Shown one piece after another: positions 18,325 to 27,276 of a stretch of 64,000 nucleotides of DNA. Made by a program: the position numbers and the translations under genes. The DNA comes from JACKAQ01 sp965227145 (lineage in GTDB: Bacteria; Calditrichota; Calditrichia; RBG-13-44-9; J075). The stretch's first letter is position 1, and every line of letters begins with the position of its first letter. The stretch lies in assembly GCA_965227145.1 (NCBI GenBank), contig OZ245730.1:2108001-2172000 (forward strand), in the 5' to 3' direction. The notes below the pieces were generated by a model. It was not told where the DNA came from. It worked only from the letters and a program-made list of their open reading frames with translations, and did no database searches.

Positions 18325-19608
18325 TCAGCGGTTGCCGGCAAAAGCTTCCACCAGCCAGAGGCTGAGTTCCGGCACGTAAGTGATGATCATCAGCGCGAAC
18401 AGCAAAATGGCGATAAACGGCAGCGATGCAGCATACAGTTTCACCACCGGTTTTTCGAAACGGAAGCTGGAAATGAATAAATTGATGCCCACCGGCGGCG
18501 TGCTGTAACCGATTTCCAGATTGGTGAGAAAAATAATCCCGAGGTGAACCGGATCGACGCCGTAACTGGTAGCAATGGGAATAATCAGCGGAACGACCAC
18601 CAGAATCGCGGAAAATATATCCATCAACGCACCGACAACCAGCAGGAAGATGTTCAGCACGATCAAAAACGCCCATTTGCTAACAATAAACTGGCGCACA
18701 AAATCGAGGATTTTCATGGGGATTTCGGCATCGATCATGTAATTGGCCATGCCGAGCGCTGCGCCCAAAATCACCAAAATGCCGCCGACCAGCACCATGC
18801 TGTCGCGCATCACTTTCGGCAGCCCGGTTTTGATGGAAATATCTCTGTAAATGAACACTTCCACGATCAGCACATAAAACGCTGTGACCGCCGCTGCTTC
18901 CGTCGGCGTGATGTATCCGCCGTAAATGCTGCCCAAAATGAGGATCGGCAGCGGTAATTCCCACGCTGCTTCGCGGATCGTCTTGATCAGCGTGGCAAAG
19001 TGAAACGGCTGGATTGCCAGATGCAGCCCGCGAACCTTGTAAACATTGTAAACGGAAAGAATGGCAATGAGCAAAATCCCGGGAATCAATCCCGCCAAAA
19101 AGAGTTTATCGATGCTCACTTCGCTGATCATCCCGTAAACGATGATGGGCAAACTTGGCGGAAACAGCAAACCGAGGCTGCCGGAAGTTGTCAACAGTCC
19201 CAGCGAAAATTTTTCGTCATATTTTTCTTCGAGGAGAATCGGATAAAGCAATCCGCCCAACGCAATGATCGTGACGCCCGATGCGCCGGTGAGCGCTGTA
19301 AAAACGGCACAGGTGAGCAACGCAACAATGGAAATACCGCCGGGAAACCAGCCGAACATCGCCCGCGCAAAATTGACAAGCCGTGTGGGCGCTTTACTTT
19401 CTGCCAGCAAATAGCCTGCAAATGTGAACAAAGGAATCGCCAGCAGCACCGGTTGGCTGGCAAGGCGATATAATTCGATGATGACCACAGTGGTGTCGAT
19501 ATCGGCGAAATAAAATGCGATCAGCGCGATGGAACTGATAATCGCAAACAGCGGCGTGCCGTAAAGCGCCAGCAAAATGAGTGCGAGTCCGATGAGAATG
19601 GTGGTCAT
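18325..19608 (-). CDS. dctM: TRAP transporter large permease DctM
   Basis: The 427-residue polytopic membrane protein has family motifs GLLTTSGSLGLLFPPSLPIIVYG and GGYITPTEAAAVTAFYVL, and the ending GIIFLTNLEIGYSTPPVGINLF. It forms the ion-coupled channel of a tripartite importer and works with DctQ and DctP encoded just upstream (25-bp gap to dctQ). The operon ends here at the terminator near 18.24 kb. Confidence 0.96.
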   Translation of the reverse strand: MTTILIGLALILLALYGTPLFAIISSIALIAFYFADIDTTVVIIELYRLASQPVLLAIPLFTFAGYLLAESKAPTRLVNFARAMFGWFPGGISIVALLTCAVFTALTGASGVTIIALGGLLYPILLEEKYDEKFSLGLLTTSGSLGLLFPPSLPIIVYGMISEVSIDKLFLAGLIPGILLIAILSVYNVYKVRGLHLAIQPFHFATLIKTIREAAWELPLPILILGSIYGGYITPTEAAAVTAFYVLIVEVFIYRDISIKTGLPKVMRDSMVLVGGILVILGAALGMANYMIDAEIPMKILDFVRQFIVSKWAFLIVLNIFLLVVGALMDIFSAILVVVPLIIPIATSYGVDPVHLGIIFLTNLEIGYSTPPVGINLFISSFRFEKPVVKLYAASLPFIAILLFALMIITYVPELSLWLVEAFAGNR

Positions 19609-19633
19609 TTATTCAGTTGCTTTCAATTTTCAA

Positions 19634-20158
19634 TCAGGCTTTCGGTTGAGTAGATGGTGCGGGCAAGTTGCCGGTAAGCCGTTCCAGAATTTTCAGGAAA
19701 AAGCGAAATGCGATCAACGCAAACCCAACAGGAATAATAATTTGCAACGTCCACGAATGCACTTCGCCAAACCAGTCCGTTTGGAATAAAACGGATTCTG
19801 CTTCCTTTTCGTACTGAACGAATTTCCATCCGGCATTCGCCAGAACGATGCAAACAACCATCGTTGCAATGTCGGTTACGATGCGAATATAGGGCAAAAT
19901 TTTCGGCGATGCGATGCGGCTGAGCGCGTCGATGCTGATGTGCTTTTCATCGCGGGTTGCCAGCGAAGCACCGACAAATCCGACCCACAACACCAGATGA
20001 CGCAGAAAAATATCGCCCCACAAAATCCCGGATTCGAAGGCGTTGCGCATAAACACCTGCCAGAACGCCAGCAGCACCATCACGGTAACCAACCCAATAA
20101 TGATGCTGTTTTCCACCGCCGCCAGCGATTTATCAATTGTCGAAAGGATTTTTTTCAT
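19634..20158 (-). CDS. dctQ: TRAP transporter small permease DctQ
   Basis: The four-helix membrane protein is 174 residues from the ATG at 20158. A longer in-frame reading to 20272 would overlap dctP and runs through repeat-like sequence, so it is rejected. The DctQ core RDEKHISIDALSRI (a variant of the usual EHI motif) is present between helices 2 and 3. It pairs with DctM to form the membrane domain. Confidence 0.92.
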   Translation of the reverse strand: MKKILSTIDKSLAAVENSIIIGLVTVMVLLAFWQVFMRNAFESGILWGDIFLRHLVLWVGFVGASLATRDEKHISIDALSRIASPKILPYIRIVTDIATMVVCIVLANAGWKFVQYEKEAESVLFQTDWFGEVHSWTLQIIIPVGFALIAFRFFLKILERLTGNLPAPSTQPKA

Positions 20159-20165
20159 TGTTTGT

Positions 20166-20188
20166 ATTTGGCTTTTAGCCTTTGGCTG
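20166..20188. repeat. short copy of the 61.9-kb repeat word
   Basis: In the dctP-dctQ gap, 18 bp at 20166-20183 are the exact reverse complement of 61863-61880 at the head of the large heptanucleotide array. Confidence 0.75.
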
Positions 20189-20240
20189 TTTCCCACATTT
20201 TTTATCATGGTCGCTGAGTCCCGCTTGCGGGAAAGCGTAC

Positions 20241-21236
20241 TTATTTTGCCGCTTTTCCGGCGCGAAAATCATTCAACGCGTTTTGAACGCGATCGAGCAA
20301 TTCCTGCGAATACAATTTGCCGACCAGCGATTCCCCGGCAGCTTTGGACGCAGCATAAAATTCTTTCAAATTTGCTTCCGGCACTTTCACAACTTCGACA
20401 CCGTTTTGAACCATCAAATCGATGGCTTTCTGGTTATCCTGTCTTCCCAGTTGAACCAGTCGTGTCATGTGTTCGCGACCTTTTTCCAGCAAAATTTTTT
20501 GATGTTCCGGCGACAGTTTGTCAAACATTTTTTTGGTGATCAGCACTGCGCCGGTCACGTTTGCCAGCGGCACATCCATCATCGTTTTGATGCGCGTATG
20601 CCATTGCAGCGAAACGCAGGGCAGCGGCGGAACATATACGGCTTCGATTAAATTGGTTTGCAGCGAGGTGAGCACGTCGGTTAGCGACAGCGGAATGGCG
20701 CTTACTTTCAGCGCGGAAAACGTTGCTTCGGCAACCGGATCGCCTTCCCACATCCACATTTTTGTGCCGCGTAAATCCGCCAGCGAAGTGATCGCTTTTT
20801 GCGAATACACATAGGCAAAACCGACATCCGCCCAACCGAGAATCACGAAGCCGGCGTCTTCAAATTTTTTCTGGAAATCTTCATACAACAGCGATTTGAT
20901 ATAATCCACTTCTTCGTAGCTGCGATACATCATCGGCAATTCCATGATGCGCAGTTCCGGCACAATTTCACCAAGCCCGACACCGGTAAATCCGGCGCTC
21001 TGCAACTGCCCGAATTTCATTTTGCGAAGTACATCTTTTTCATCGCCCTGAATCTGGCTCGGGTAAATTTTAAAGGTAACTTCGCCGCCGGTCAATTTCT
21101 CAACTTCTGCGGCGTATTCGCGAAGGACCGTCAGATAGGTCGAGCCTTCCGGTGCAACCGTCGCAAATTTGATCCGTTGGGCGAACGTTAGTTGGGTGAA
21201 TATCAACAATAATATAAAAAACAATAACTTACGCAT
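20241..21236 (-). CDS. dctP: TRAP transporter substrate-binding protein DctP
   Basis: The 331-residue periplasmic binding protein has a Sec signal (residues 1-19, ending TFA). The family start KFATVAPEGSTY follows, then GDEKDVLRKMKFGQLQ, LADLRGTKMWMWEGDPV (ligand region) and LTDVLTSLQTNLIEAVY. The Arg of DLRG that usually clamps a ligand carboxylate is present. AGGAG upstream supports the ATG at 21236. TatT is encoded 19 bp upstream, so this is a TatP-type partner. The ligand cannot be read from sequence. Confidence 0.95.
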   Translation of the reverse strand: MRKLLFFILLLIFTQLTFAQRIKFATVAPEGSTYLTVLREYAAEVEKLTGGEVTFKIYPSQIQGDEKDVLRKMKFGQLQSAGFTGVGLGEIVPELRIMELPMMYRSYEEVDYIKSLLYEDFQKKFEDAGFVILGWADVGFAYVYSQKAITSLADLRGTKMWMWEGDPVAEATFSALKVSAIPLSLTDVLTSLQTNLIEAVYVPPLPCVSLQWHTRIKTMMDVPLANVTGAVLITKKMFDKLSPEHQKILLEKGREHMTRLVQLGRQDNQKAIDLMVQNGVEVVKVPEANLKEFYAASKAAGESLVGKLYSQELLDRVQNALNDFRAGKAAK

Positions 21237-21255
21237 TTATCTCGTCTCCTGAGTT

Positions 21256-22128
21256 TTACAAAATATCATCTTTGCGGGATTGCAAATCTGCTGCTTTTCG
21301 TTTGGCGACTGCCGTCAGCAATTCGTATCCCGGCAACACATCTTCCGGCGCTTCGAGCACTTCGCTGAGCATCCGGTCAAACAGTTCTTCATCTAATGTA
21401 GTTGTCGCATAAAATTGGGCATAATACACTTTGGTGATCAAAAATTTGCCGTCTGAAATCTCCAAAGCTTTCTCAAAATGTTCCTTTGCTTTTTCCGGGC
21501 TGCCGCCGAGCATCGGCGGAATGGAGCCGAGTGTGCTGCCCCAAAAGAGGTGCGCAGAGCCAAAAAAGAAGGTTTCGTCGAGTTCCAGTACCCGGGTCAT
21601 CATTGCTTTTACTTTGCTGAGATCGAACACAGCTTGCGGATCGTTGCGATTTAAATTCACCCATCCCGCCCAGGCAAACGCCGTCCAAAACAGGGTAGGG
21701 AGGTCTTTTTTTTCCAACATCGGCAGCCGTGCGACAAAATCCGATTCTTTAACCGGAATGCCATTTTTGAATGCTTTGGTTTGTTGCAGCCGCAATAATC
21801 CATAATCGCGGGCGCGCAAATAAATGCGGCTGGCGCGATCCGGCGCACTGTCTTCCAAAAAAGCCAGCGCCAATCCGGAATAACCCTGGGTGAGCATGTC
21901 CAGAATGGTTTTGTTTTTGGGGTCGGCGCGGTGAAATCCTTCAATCAGTTTGAGATTGGCGGTGATTGCCGTTTCGGCAATTTGCAAATCCGGCTCCGCA
22001 TACAACGCTTCGATGCCGTATTCGAACAAACCGCTGGTGGTGTTCAGCGCAATTTTCTGGATGCTGCAGCTGTTCAACAATAGAAAAACCAGGCTGGCAA
22101 TGGTGAGTTGGCGTAGATTATTTTTCAT
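21256..22128 (-). CDS. tatT: TatT family TRAP-associated lipoprotein
   Basis: The 290-residue lipoprotein has signal peptide ending LLNSC (Cys at residue 21). The all-helical TPR-like TatT fold follows: QGYSGLALAFLE, FWTAFAWAGWVNL, AHLFWGSTLGSIPPMLGGSPEKAKEHFEKAL. In Treponema the homologue forms a trimer that contacts the TRAP binding protein and is thought to hand over hydrophobic ligands. The start at 22128 gives the signal peptide directly; the reading to 22239 adds unrelated residues. First gene of the TRAP operon. Confidence 0.9.
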   Translation of the reverse strand: MKNNLRQLTIASLVFLLLNSCSIQKIALNTTSGLFEYGIEALYAEPDLQIAETAITANLKLIEGFHRADPKNKTILDMLTQGYSGLALAFLEDSAPDRASRIYLRARDYGLLRLQQTKAFKNGIPVKESDFVARLPMLEKKDLPTLFWTAFAWAGWVNLNRNDPQAVFDLSKVKAMMTRVLELDETFFFGSAHLFWGSTLGSIPPMLGGSPEKAKEHFEKALEISDGKFLITKVYYAQFYATTTLDEELFDRMLSEVLEAPEDVLPGYELLTAVAKRKAADLQSRKDDIL

Positions 22129-22412
22129 GGCATATCGCTGTTGTATTTTCGTATCAGGTTCTATTTCTGTTTTTATCGCTGTCAATATCCGAACATCGGC
22201 AGTGCTAATCAAGCAAAATTCAACTTTAGGCCTGTGCATAATGCCAAAAAGGTGCCAACAAAAAAATGTATTGAATTTAAGGGATTCGCAGTGATTTATT
22301 GCATTTTACTGAATCTATTCGACAATTTTGGCGAGGATAATTCGACAAAAATTGATATATTTTGCGCCGTTGATTGGATTTTCCCAAACCAGAAAAGGTA
22401 CCGGTGTGATAA
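22129..22412. promoter_or_regulatory. divergent promoter region between tatT and a membrane-protein gene
   Basis: This 284-bp gap must contain the TRAP operon promoter (minus) and the YwaF-like gene promoter (plus). No operator, riboswitch or clear -35/-10 pair was recognised. Confidence 0.4.
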
Positions 22413-23114
22413 ATGACAAAACGCGTGCTGACCCACAATTCCGAATTCAGAAGTTACGACAGACACCACAAATCGGTATTGCTGGTGACATTTTCGTTAA
22501 CCATTTTGCTGCCGCTGATTGCAATAAATTGGCTGAGTCCGGCGCAACAAGTGTGGTTGAACCGTTTAATGGCGCTGTATCTCTCCGGCACCATCGTCAT
22601 TTGGACGATTGTTCGGCTGCACCTGAAACGGTTCGATTACAAAAACGATTTGCCGCTGGATATCTGCAATATCATCGCGCTATTTTTGCCCGTTGTGATG
22701 TGGCAGCCAACCCAGTCGGTGAATGAAATCCTGTATTTTTGGGTGCTGGTGGGCACGTTGCAGGCCATCATCACCCCGAATGTGGAGGATGGGTTTCCCA
22801 CTTATACCTTTTTCAAATATTTTACGGTGCACAGTGGACTCGTGGTTTACATCATTTATTCGACCACGGTTTTTGGGCTGTATCCCGATTGGATAAGTAT
22901 CTGGAAATCAATCGCTTATCTGCACATCTACGCGGTGCTGATTCTCATTGTAAATCTGCTGATCGGCTCCAATTATTTCTACATTTTGCGAAAGCCGAAC
23001 AAGCCCTCGCTGCTCGATTATCTCGGTCCGTGGCCGTGGTATTTGCTCGCTTGCGAAGCGTTGATTGCGGTGCTTTGTCTGATCGTTTATCTGCCGGTTT
23101 GGTTGCTGCGATAA
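22413..23114 (+). CDS. YwaF/TMEM164-like integral membrane protein
   Basis: The 233-residue protein has about seven membrane helices. Motifs typical of the TIGR02206 (YwaF)/TMEM164 family are LPLDICNI with Cys85, TPNVEDGFPTYTFFKYFTVHSG with His140, NYFYILRKP and GPWPWYLL. The eukaryotic relative TMEM164 has been reported as a phospholipid acyltransferase; the bacterial members are uncharacterised, so a lipid role is only a suggestion. An AAAAGG site lies upstream of the ATG. Confidence 0.8.
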   Translation: MTKRVLTHNSEFRSYDRHHKSVLLVTFSLTILLPLIAINWLSPAQQVWLNRLMALYLSGTIVIWTIVRLHLKRFDYKNDLPLDICNIIALFLPVVMWQPTQSVNEILYFWVLVGTLQAIITPNVEDGFPTYTFFKYFTVHSGLVVYIIYSTTVFGLYPDWISIWKSIAYLHIYAVLILIVNLLIGSNYFYILRKPNKPSLLDYLGPWPWYLLACEALIAVLCLIVYLPVWLLR

Positions 23115-23137
23115 AATCAAAATTTTAGTTTAAATTT

Positions 23138-23338
23138 CTACTCAACAATTTCCCGTTTCATTATACCGGAAAATTCAAGTCTAGATTCCAGCTCGCGAAA
23201 ATCGGCGTTAACCAGCTCCCAGCCCTCAGCGCCAAGTTCTGTCAGGTAAACTTCAAGATCTTCTCTTTTCCGTCCTTTAAAAAGCCCAGCTGATTTAACA
23301 TCCTGTGTGTCAATTATTTTGTATTCGAATTTTCTCAT
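23138..23338 (-). CDS. DUF4177 small protein
   Basis: The 66-residue protein begins MRKFEYKII and contains ELGAEGWELV, the hallmark of DUF4177. GGAG 8 nt upstream fixes the ATG at 23338; the in-frame TTG at 23350 overlaps that site. Members are small single-domain proteins without known function. It lies 30 bp downstream of the glycosyltransferase gene start region on the same strand. Confidence 0.8.
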   Translation of the reverse strand: MRKFEYKIIDTQDVKSAGLFKGRKREDLEVYLTELGAEGWELVNADFRELESRLEFSGIMKREIVE

Positions 23339-23367
23339 GATTTTCTCCAATTTAATTGCGTTCGTAT

Positions 23368-24273
23368 TTACCTTGATTTTTCAACAATTTTGTAATTGCG
23401 GTATTCACCAATTCGCCAGCCGGTCAGTTCTTCAATGGTGTGCAGCACGCGATTTTTCGCCGTGAAATTCGGGCGTTTGAATTTGAATTCCCAATCGCAT
23501 TCCGCCGCGCGTTTTTGCATGGTTTGCGGATGATCTTTTTGGTCAAATTCAACCACTTTGTCCACCTGCTCGTAATTGAATTCGGCTTTGTCTTTATATC
23601 TTTCCGCAATTTTATCATCGGGATGCCACCATTGATCGAGCATTTTTTGCTTCTCAAGTTCCAGCTTCGGATTGCGAACGCGACTGTACGCGTAAATTTT
23701 GGGTTTGATGTGTTTCGCCTGCAATTTAAATCCGGGATGCCCATTTTCATATGCCTCAATTGAGGGATATTTGCGGAATCCCTGCGCATCTTTATATGAG
23801 CGAATATTTTTTAAATTACGAATCACCCGGATTTCCCGGCGATAAGTTCTCCGGGTAACGCAAACGTGTTTGTATCCCCAAAAGTGGTTGTAATCGAACA
23901 GCAATCCCTCAATTTTGGGATCGTTTTGGCAAAGCTCCATTTCCCGGACAATCGCATCGTAATCTTTTTCGTGAATCACTTCGTCGGCTTGCAGATAAAC
24001 GCCCCAATCACCGCTGATTTCATCGAGCGCGACGTTGGTTTGCTGCGCCAGAATCCGCCCGCCGATGCGCAATTGTTCATCCCAAACTGTATCGATGATG
24101 CGGATCTTCTCCGAACCGATTGCCGCAACCTGTTCCCGCGTATCGTCTTCCGATTTCCCGATCACAACAATATATTCATCGCAAATCGGCAGCGCGGAGC
24201 GAATGGATTCCGTGAACGGATAACCCATTTTTTCGCCGTTGCGCACCATTGTAAAACCGCTGATTTTCATCAT
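23368..24273 (-). CDS. GT-A fold glycosyltransferase (family 2-like)
   Basis: The 301-residue cytoplasmic protein opens with MMKISGFTMVRNGEKMGYP, typical of the nucleotide-sugar site of GT2-like enzymes. The acidic DDTREQ and the DxD-equivalent LQADEVIHE (about residue 100) follow. The C-terminal half, rich in Lys and aromatic residues, is unlike standard GT2 and belongs to a less-studied subgroup with a long tail. The start is chosen at the ATG pair 24273/24270; a reading to 24324 adds a run with no family match. Confidence 0.75.
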   Translation of the reverse strand: MMKISGFTMVRNGEKMGYPFTESIRSALPICDEYIVVIGKSEDDTREQVAAIGSEKIRIIDTVWDEQLRIGGRILAQQTNVALDEISGDWGVYLQADEVIHEKDYDAIVREMELCQNDPKIEGLLFDYNHFWGYKHVCVTRRTYRREIRVIRNLKNIRSYKDAQGFRKYPSIEAYENGHPGFKLQAKHIKPKIYAYSRVRNPKLELEKQKMLDQWWHPDDKIAERYKDKAEFNYEQVDKVVEFDQKDHPQTMQKRAAECDWEFKFKRPNFTAKNRVLHTIEELTGWRIGEYRNYKIVEKSR

Positions 24274-24371
24274 TTTTCTACCATTTTTTGCAAAGAACTT
24301 ATCGGGAAAACCGGAAAAGCGCAATCGTAAATAAATTTTGCGGGTAATTGCAAATAAAATTGTTTTTGGTC

Positions 24372-24510
24372 GTGGGGAAAATTCATGGTGTAGGGAAAAT
24401 TCATGGTGTAGGGAAAATTCATGGTGTTGTAGGGAAAATTCATGGTGTAGGGAAAATTCATGTTGTAGGGAAAATTCATGGTGTAGGGAAAATTCATGAA
24501 TTTTCCCTAC
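24372..24510. repeat. tandem 18-bp half-sites capped by a 28-bp palindrome
   Basis: About seven tandem copies of an 18-bp unit (GTAGGGAAAATTCATGGT, some with small insertions) run from 24372. The last copy (24483-24510) is followed by its own reverse complement, making a perfect 28-bp palindrome. Open frames across it on both strands, such as repeated MNFPYT on minus, are repeat artefacts. Confidence 0.92.
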
Positions 24511-24581
24511 CGTTCAAAAAAAACGGCAAAATTGGTTGAACAATTCTGCCGTCAAATGTCATTTTTTTGTCGGACCGGATG

Positions 24582-25304
24582 TTAGTCGATGGAATAGCGT
24601 TCCATTATGCGTTTGGCGCGGGGATTCTCGCTGTCTGCAAGAATATCGCCTGCTTTTTTGCGGATGCGCAAGCTGTCATCGTTGCGCATTACATCTTCGA
24701 GAATATCAATTGCCGCATCTGAATCATCCGCAAATTTACCGAGATACAGCACCAGTTTGTATCGAAGCGCCGGATGCGATTCTTTTTTCAACGCATCACC
24801 GAGTTGGGCAACTGCTTTTTCGTTCGATTTTCTGGCCAGCTTGCGATATTTGTCCAGCCGTTCGCGTTCGTCGCGATCCAGGTTTTGGGTAATTGAGTAA
24901 CCGTCAATCATTATTTCGGGAATTTTAACATTAATTTCGGGGATATCGGGGATGTCGTGCAGGTCCATTCTAAAATGTGGCACATGAACATTGATATCGG
25001 GAATATCAATTTCGGGGATGTTGACGCTGATTTCCGGAATATCGATTTGCACTTCAGCCAACTCCCTTTGTGCTTCCGCGATTTCCCGTTGCGCTTCTGC
25101 CATCTCTTTTTGGGCTTCGCGCATTTCGTCCTTATATTCGCTGAAATCGAAATCAAATGTGGTTCGCGGTATAGAAATTATCCGGCCATTTTTGAGAATG
25201 ATGGTTCTGTTTTTGCCTTTTTTCGGTCCGGCGGCGTAAATGCTGCCAACCAATCCGGCAATCAGCAACACACAAATGATACTTACAGTCCCTTTTTTCA
25301 TCAT
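24582..25304 (-). CDS. exported coiled-coil / IPEI-repeat / HEAT-like protein
   Basis: The 240-residue protein has a Sec signal (residues 1-25). A coiled coil with AEAQREIAEAQRELAE periodicity covers about residues 55-85. A striking run follows, alternating Ile/Val with Pro-Glu/Pro-Asp (IDIPEISVNIPEIDIPDINV and so on, about residues 86-132). A helical HEAT-like segment (about 150-235) ends it. I do not recognise the family. The layout suggests a periplasmic scaffold, but function is unknown. AT-rich spacer and palindromic repeats flank it. Confidence 0.7.
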   Translation of the reverse strand: MMKKGTVSIICVLLIAGLVGSIYAAGPKKGKNRTIILKNGRIISIPRTTFDFDFSEYKDEMREAQKEMAEAQREIAEAQRELAEVQIDIPEISVNIPEIDIPDINVHVPHFRMDLHDIPDIPEINVKIPEIMIDGYSITQNLDRDERERLDKYRKLARKSNEKAVAQLGDALKKESHPALRYKLVLYLGKFADDSDAAIDILEDVMRNDDSLRIRKKAGDILADSENPRAKRIMERYSID

Positions 25305-25480
25305 ACATTCCTCATTTTTTTATGGCATCATCTCGATCGAAGTTATTTGATTTCATCAGTTAGAAATCCAACGCGGATATAAATTGTTCTCAATTATTCT
25401 TCATTACGGGACATCCGCAAAAAAGATGCAGGGAAATGTGCTAAAACCTGATGTTTTTCCAATAAATGAAATACAATTGT

Positions 25481-25546
25481 GGAGGCAATTCATGTAGTGT
25501 AGCGGCAATTCATGTAGTGTAGAGGCAATTCATGAATTGCCTCTAC
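25481..25546. repeat. two 20-bp half-sites plus 28-bp palindrome, copy 2
   Basis: Two tandem 20-bp units (25481-25500 and 25501-25520) containing GGCAATTCATGTAGTGT lead into the perfect palindrome 25519-25546, identical to the one at 16558. The palindrome ends 15 bp from the stop of the amidohydrolase gene and may also act as its transcription end. Confidence 0.92.
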
Positions 25547-25561
25547 ATCGCGCAACATGAG

Positions 25562-26740
25562 CTATTCAAACGAAAGCGCGAGGGTTGCGTGCAACGCCAT
25601 TCCGAGTGACATTGCGTCTTCGTCGATGTCAAACCGGGGATCGTGGCACATGTAAACGATATTTTTTTCAGGATTGCGGATGCCCAAAAAGATAAAGCAG
25701 CCGGGAATTTCCTGAGTGTAATAGGCAAAATCTTCGCCGCCGAGAACCGGTGTAATCGGGAATTGCAGCTTTTCTTCGCCAACCACATGTTTGGCGGCTG
25801 CCAACGCTTTCTCGACAGAAACCGCGTGATTAAACGTGACCGGATAGCCTTCGGTGTAATCGAATTGAAATTCCGCACCGTGTGCAGAACACAAGCCTGC
25901 CAGCATGTTTTTCAATTTATTGCGAATCATTCGCTGAATATCTTTTTCGAAAGTGCGCACCGTTCCGGTGATTTCGGCAGTTTGCGGAATGACGTTGTGC
26001 GTTTCGCCCGAATGAAATTTGGTGACAGAAATTACCGCAGATCGCAACGGATCAATATTCCGGGCAACAATCGATTGCAGATTGCTGATAAATTGCGCGC
26101 CGATCAAAATCGGATCAACCGTTTCGTTGGGCAACGCAGCATGTCCGCCAACGCCGTTGATGGTAATCTCGAAAACATCCGGTTGCCCGAGTGCCGGACC
26201 GCTGCAAATGCCGATATTGCCGGTTGGCAATTGTGGCCACACATGCAGCCCGAAAATTTCGTCCACGCCATCGAGTGCGCCATCGCGGATCATCGCCGGA
26301 GCGCCGCCGGGCAGATTTTCCTCATTTGGCTGAAAAATGAACCGCACATTGGCTTTCAGCCGGTCGCGCATTTCGGAAAGCACCCGCGCCGCGCCAATCA
26401 GCATTGCCGTATGCGAATCGTGTCCGCACATATGCGCTTTTCCATCGACGATGGATTTGTATTCGGGATTGCCCATTTCCTGCATCGGCAGCGCGTCCAT
26501 ATCTGCCCGCAGGGCGATGCGCCGTTTGGCGCCGGGAATGTTCAAATCGCCAACCACGCCGGTTCGCCCGACATTTTCACGAACCTCGAACCCGAGATGT
26601 TTGAGCGCATCTGATGCAATTGCGGCGGTTCGCTCGACATCAAATCCGGTTTCCGGATGACGGTGGATATCGCGGCGGATCGCAACAATATCATCAAAAT
26701 GGCTATGGCACCGACGCAAAATTTCCTGATTAATTTCCAT
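25562..26740 (-). CDS. M20 family N-acyl-amino-acid amidohydrolase
   Basis: The 392-residue cytoplasmic metallopeptidase-fold hydrolase carries the M20D (hippurate hydrolase/IAA-amino acid hydrolase) signatures: IRRDIHRHPETGFD, AHMCGHDSHTAMLIGAA (metal ligands), FQPNEENLPGGA, GLHVWPQLPTG, the dimerisation-domain motif GVGGHAALPNETVDPI, and GGEDFAYYTQEIPGCFIFLG. AGGAGG 7-8 nt upstream fixes the ATG at 26740. It probably cleaves N-acyl amino acids or small amides; substrate is not evident. Confidence 0.92.
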   Translation of the reverse strand: MEINQEILRRCHSHFDDIVAIRRDIHRHPETGFDVERTAAIASDALKHLGFEVRENVGRTGVVGDLNIPGAKRRIALRADMDALPMQEMGNPEYKSIVDGKAHMCGHDSHTAMLIGAARVLSEMRDRLKANVRFIFQPNEENLPGGAPAMIRDGALDGVDEIFGLHVWPQLPTGNIGICSGPALGQPDVFEITINGVGGHAALPNETVDPILIGAQFISNLQSIVARNIDPLRSAVISVTKFHSGETHNVIPQTAEITGTVRTFEKDIQRMIRNKLKNMLAGLCSAHGAEFQFDYTEGYPVTFNHAVSVEKALAAAKHVVGEEKLQFPITPVLGGEDFAYYTQEIPGCFIFLGIRNPEKNIVYMCHDPRFDIDEDAMSLGMALHATLALSFE

Positions 26741-27276
26741 TCTGCAGCCTCCTGGATTCGTTTCGTTTGGACAATGATTAATATTGTATTGCAACAAATA
26801 TACAGCTTTTCGACCGCAAATCCACTATCGCGAATGACAAAATAACGCTCCGGTTTAGCGGTTTTGATAACATTCACAGCGAGTTGTAGTATAAATTTTG
26901 TGCCAATAATGCAATTAATTGACAAACAAAAGAGTATTCGTATTACATCAATCAAAAATAATCAAACACATATTTAGTTAAATTAATTTTCATTTGACGA
27001 CAAAACCTAACCACTCATTTGAGTGAACCCGGTCTAAATAACGAAATAAACATCATTGTGTAAACGGTGGGAAATTTGAGCCGTTTTCATGCGATTGCAT
27101 AAGTTCTGTTAATTGTGGCGCTTTGTTTGGCGAACATGAAAATTGCGGTTTTTGAAATTGATCATTTGAAGATGCAGCTATTTCCATTCAACATAAAAAT
27201 CGGCAGAAACCACAAAAATCGGGAAATCAGTTTATCGCACCTCTGAAAAAGTAATCTAAAAACGGGAGCACAAACG
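26741..27276. other. 536-bp intergenic region, no gene seen
   Basis: AT-rich divergent spacer between the amidohydrolase and the AAA+ regulator. It must hold both promoters. No ORF, tRNA or strong hairpin was recognised, and no -24/-12 (sigma-54) pair was convincing. Confidence 0.5.

Noticed and set aside
24270..24539. Short repeat proteins with MNFPYT or VGKIHG units
   Set aside because: They are translations of the 18-bp array and palindrome, not conserved genes.
24372..25546. CRISPR array
   Set aside because: Units of 18-20 bp are contiguous with no unique spacers and no cas genes are present.
26741..27276. Sigma-54 promoter before the AAA+ regulator
   Set aside because: No convincing GG-N10-GC spacing was found by eye.
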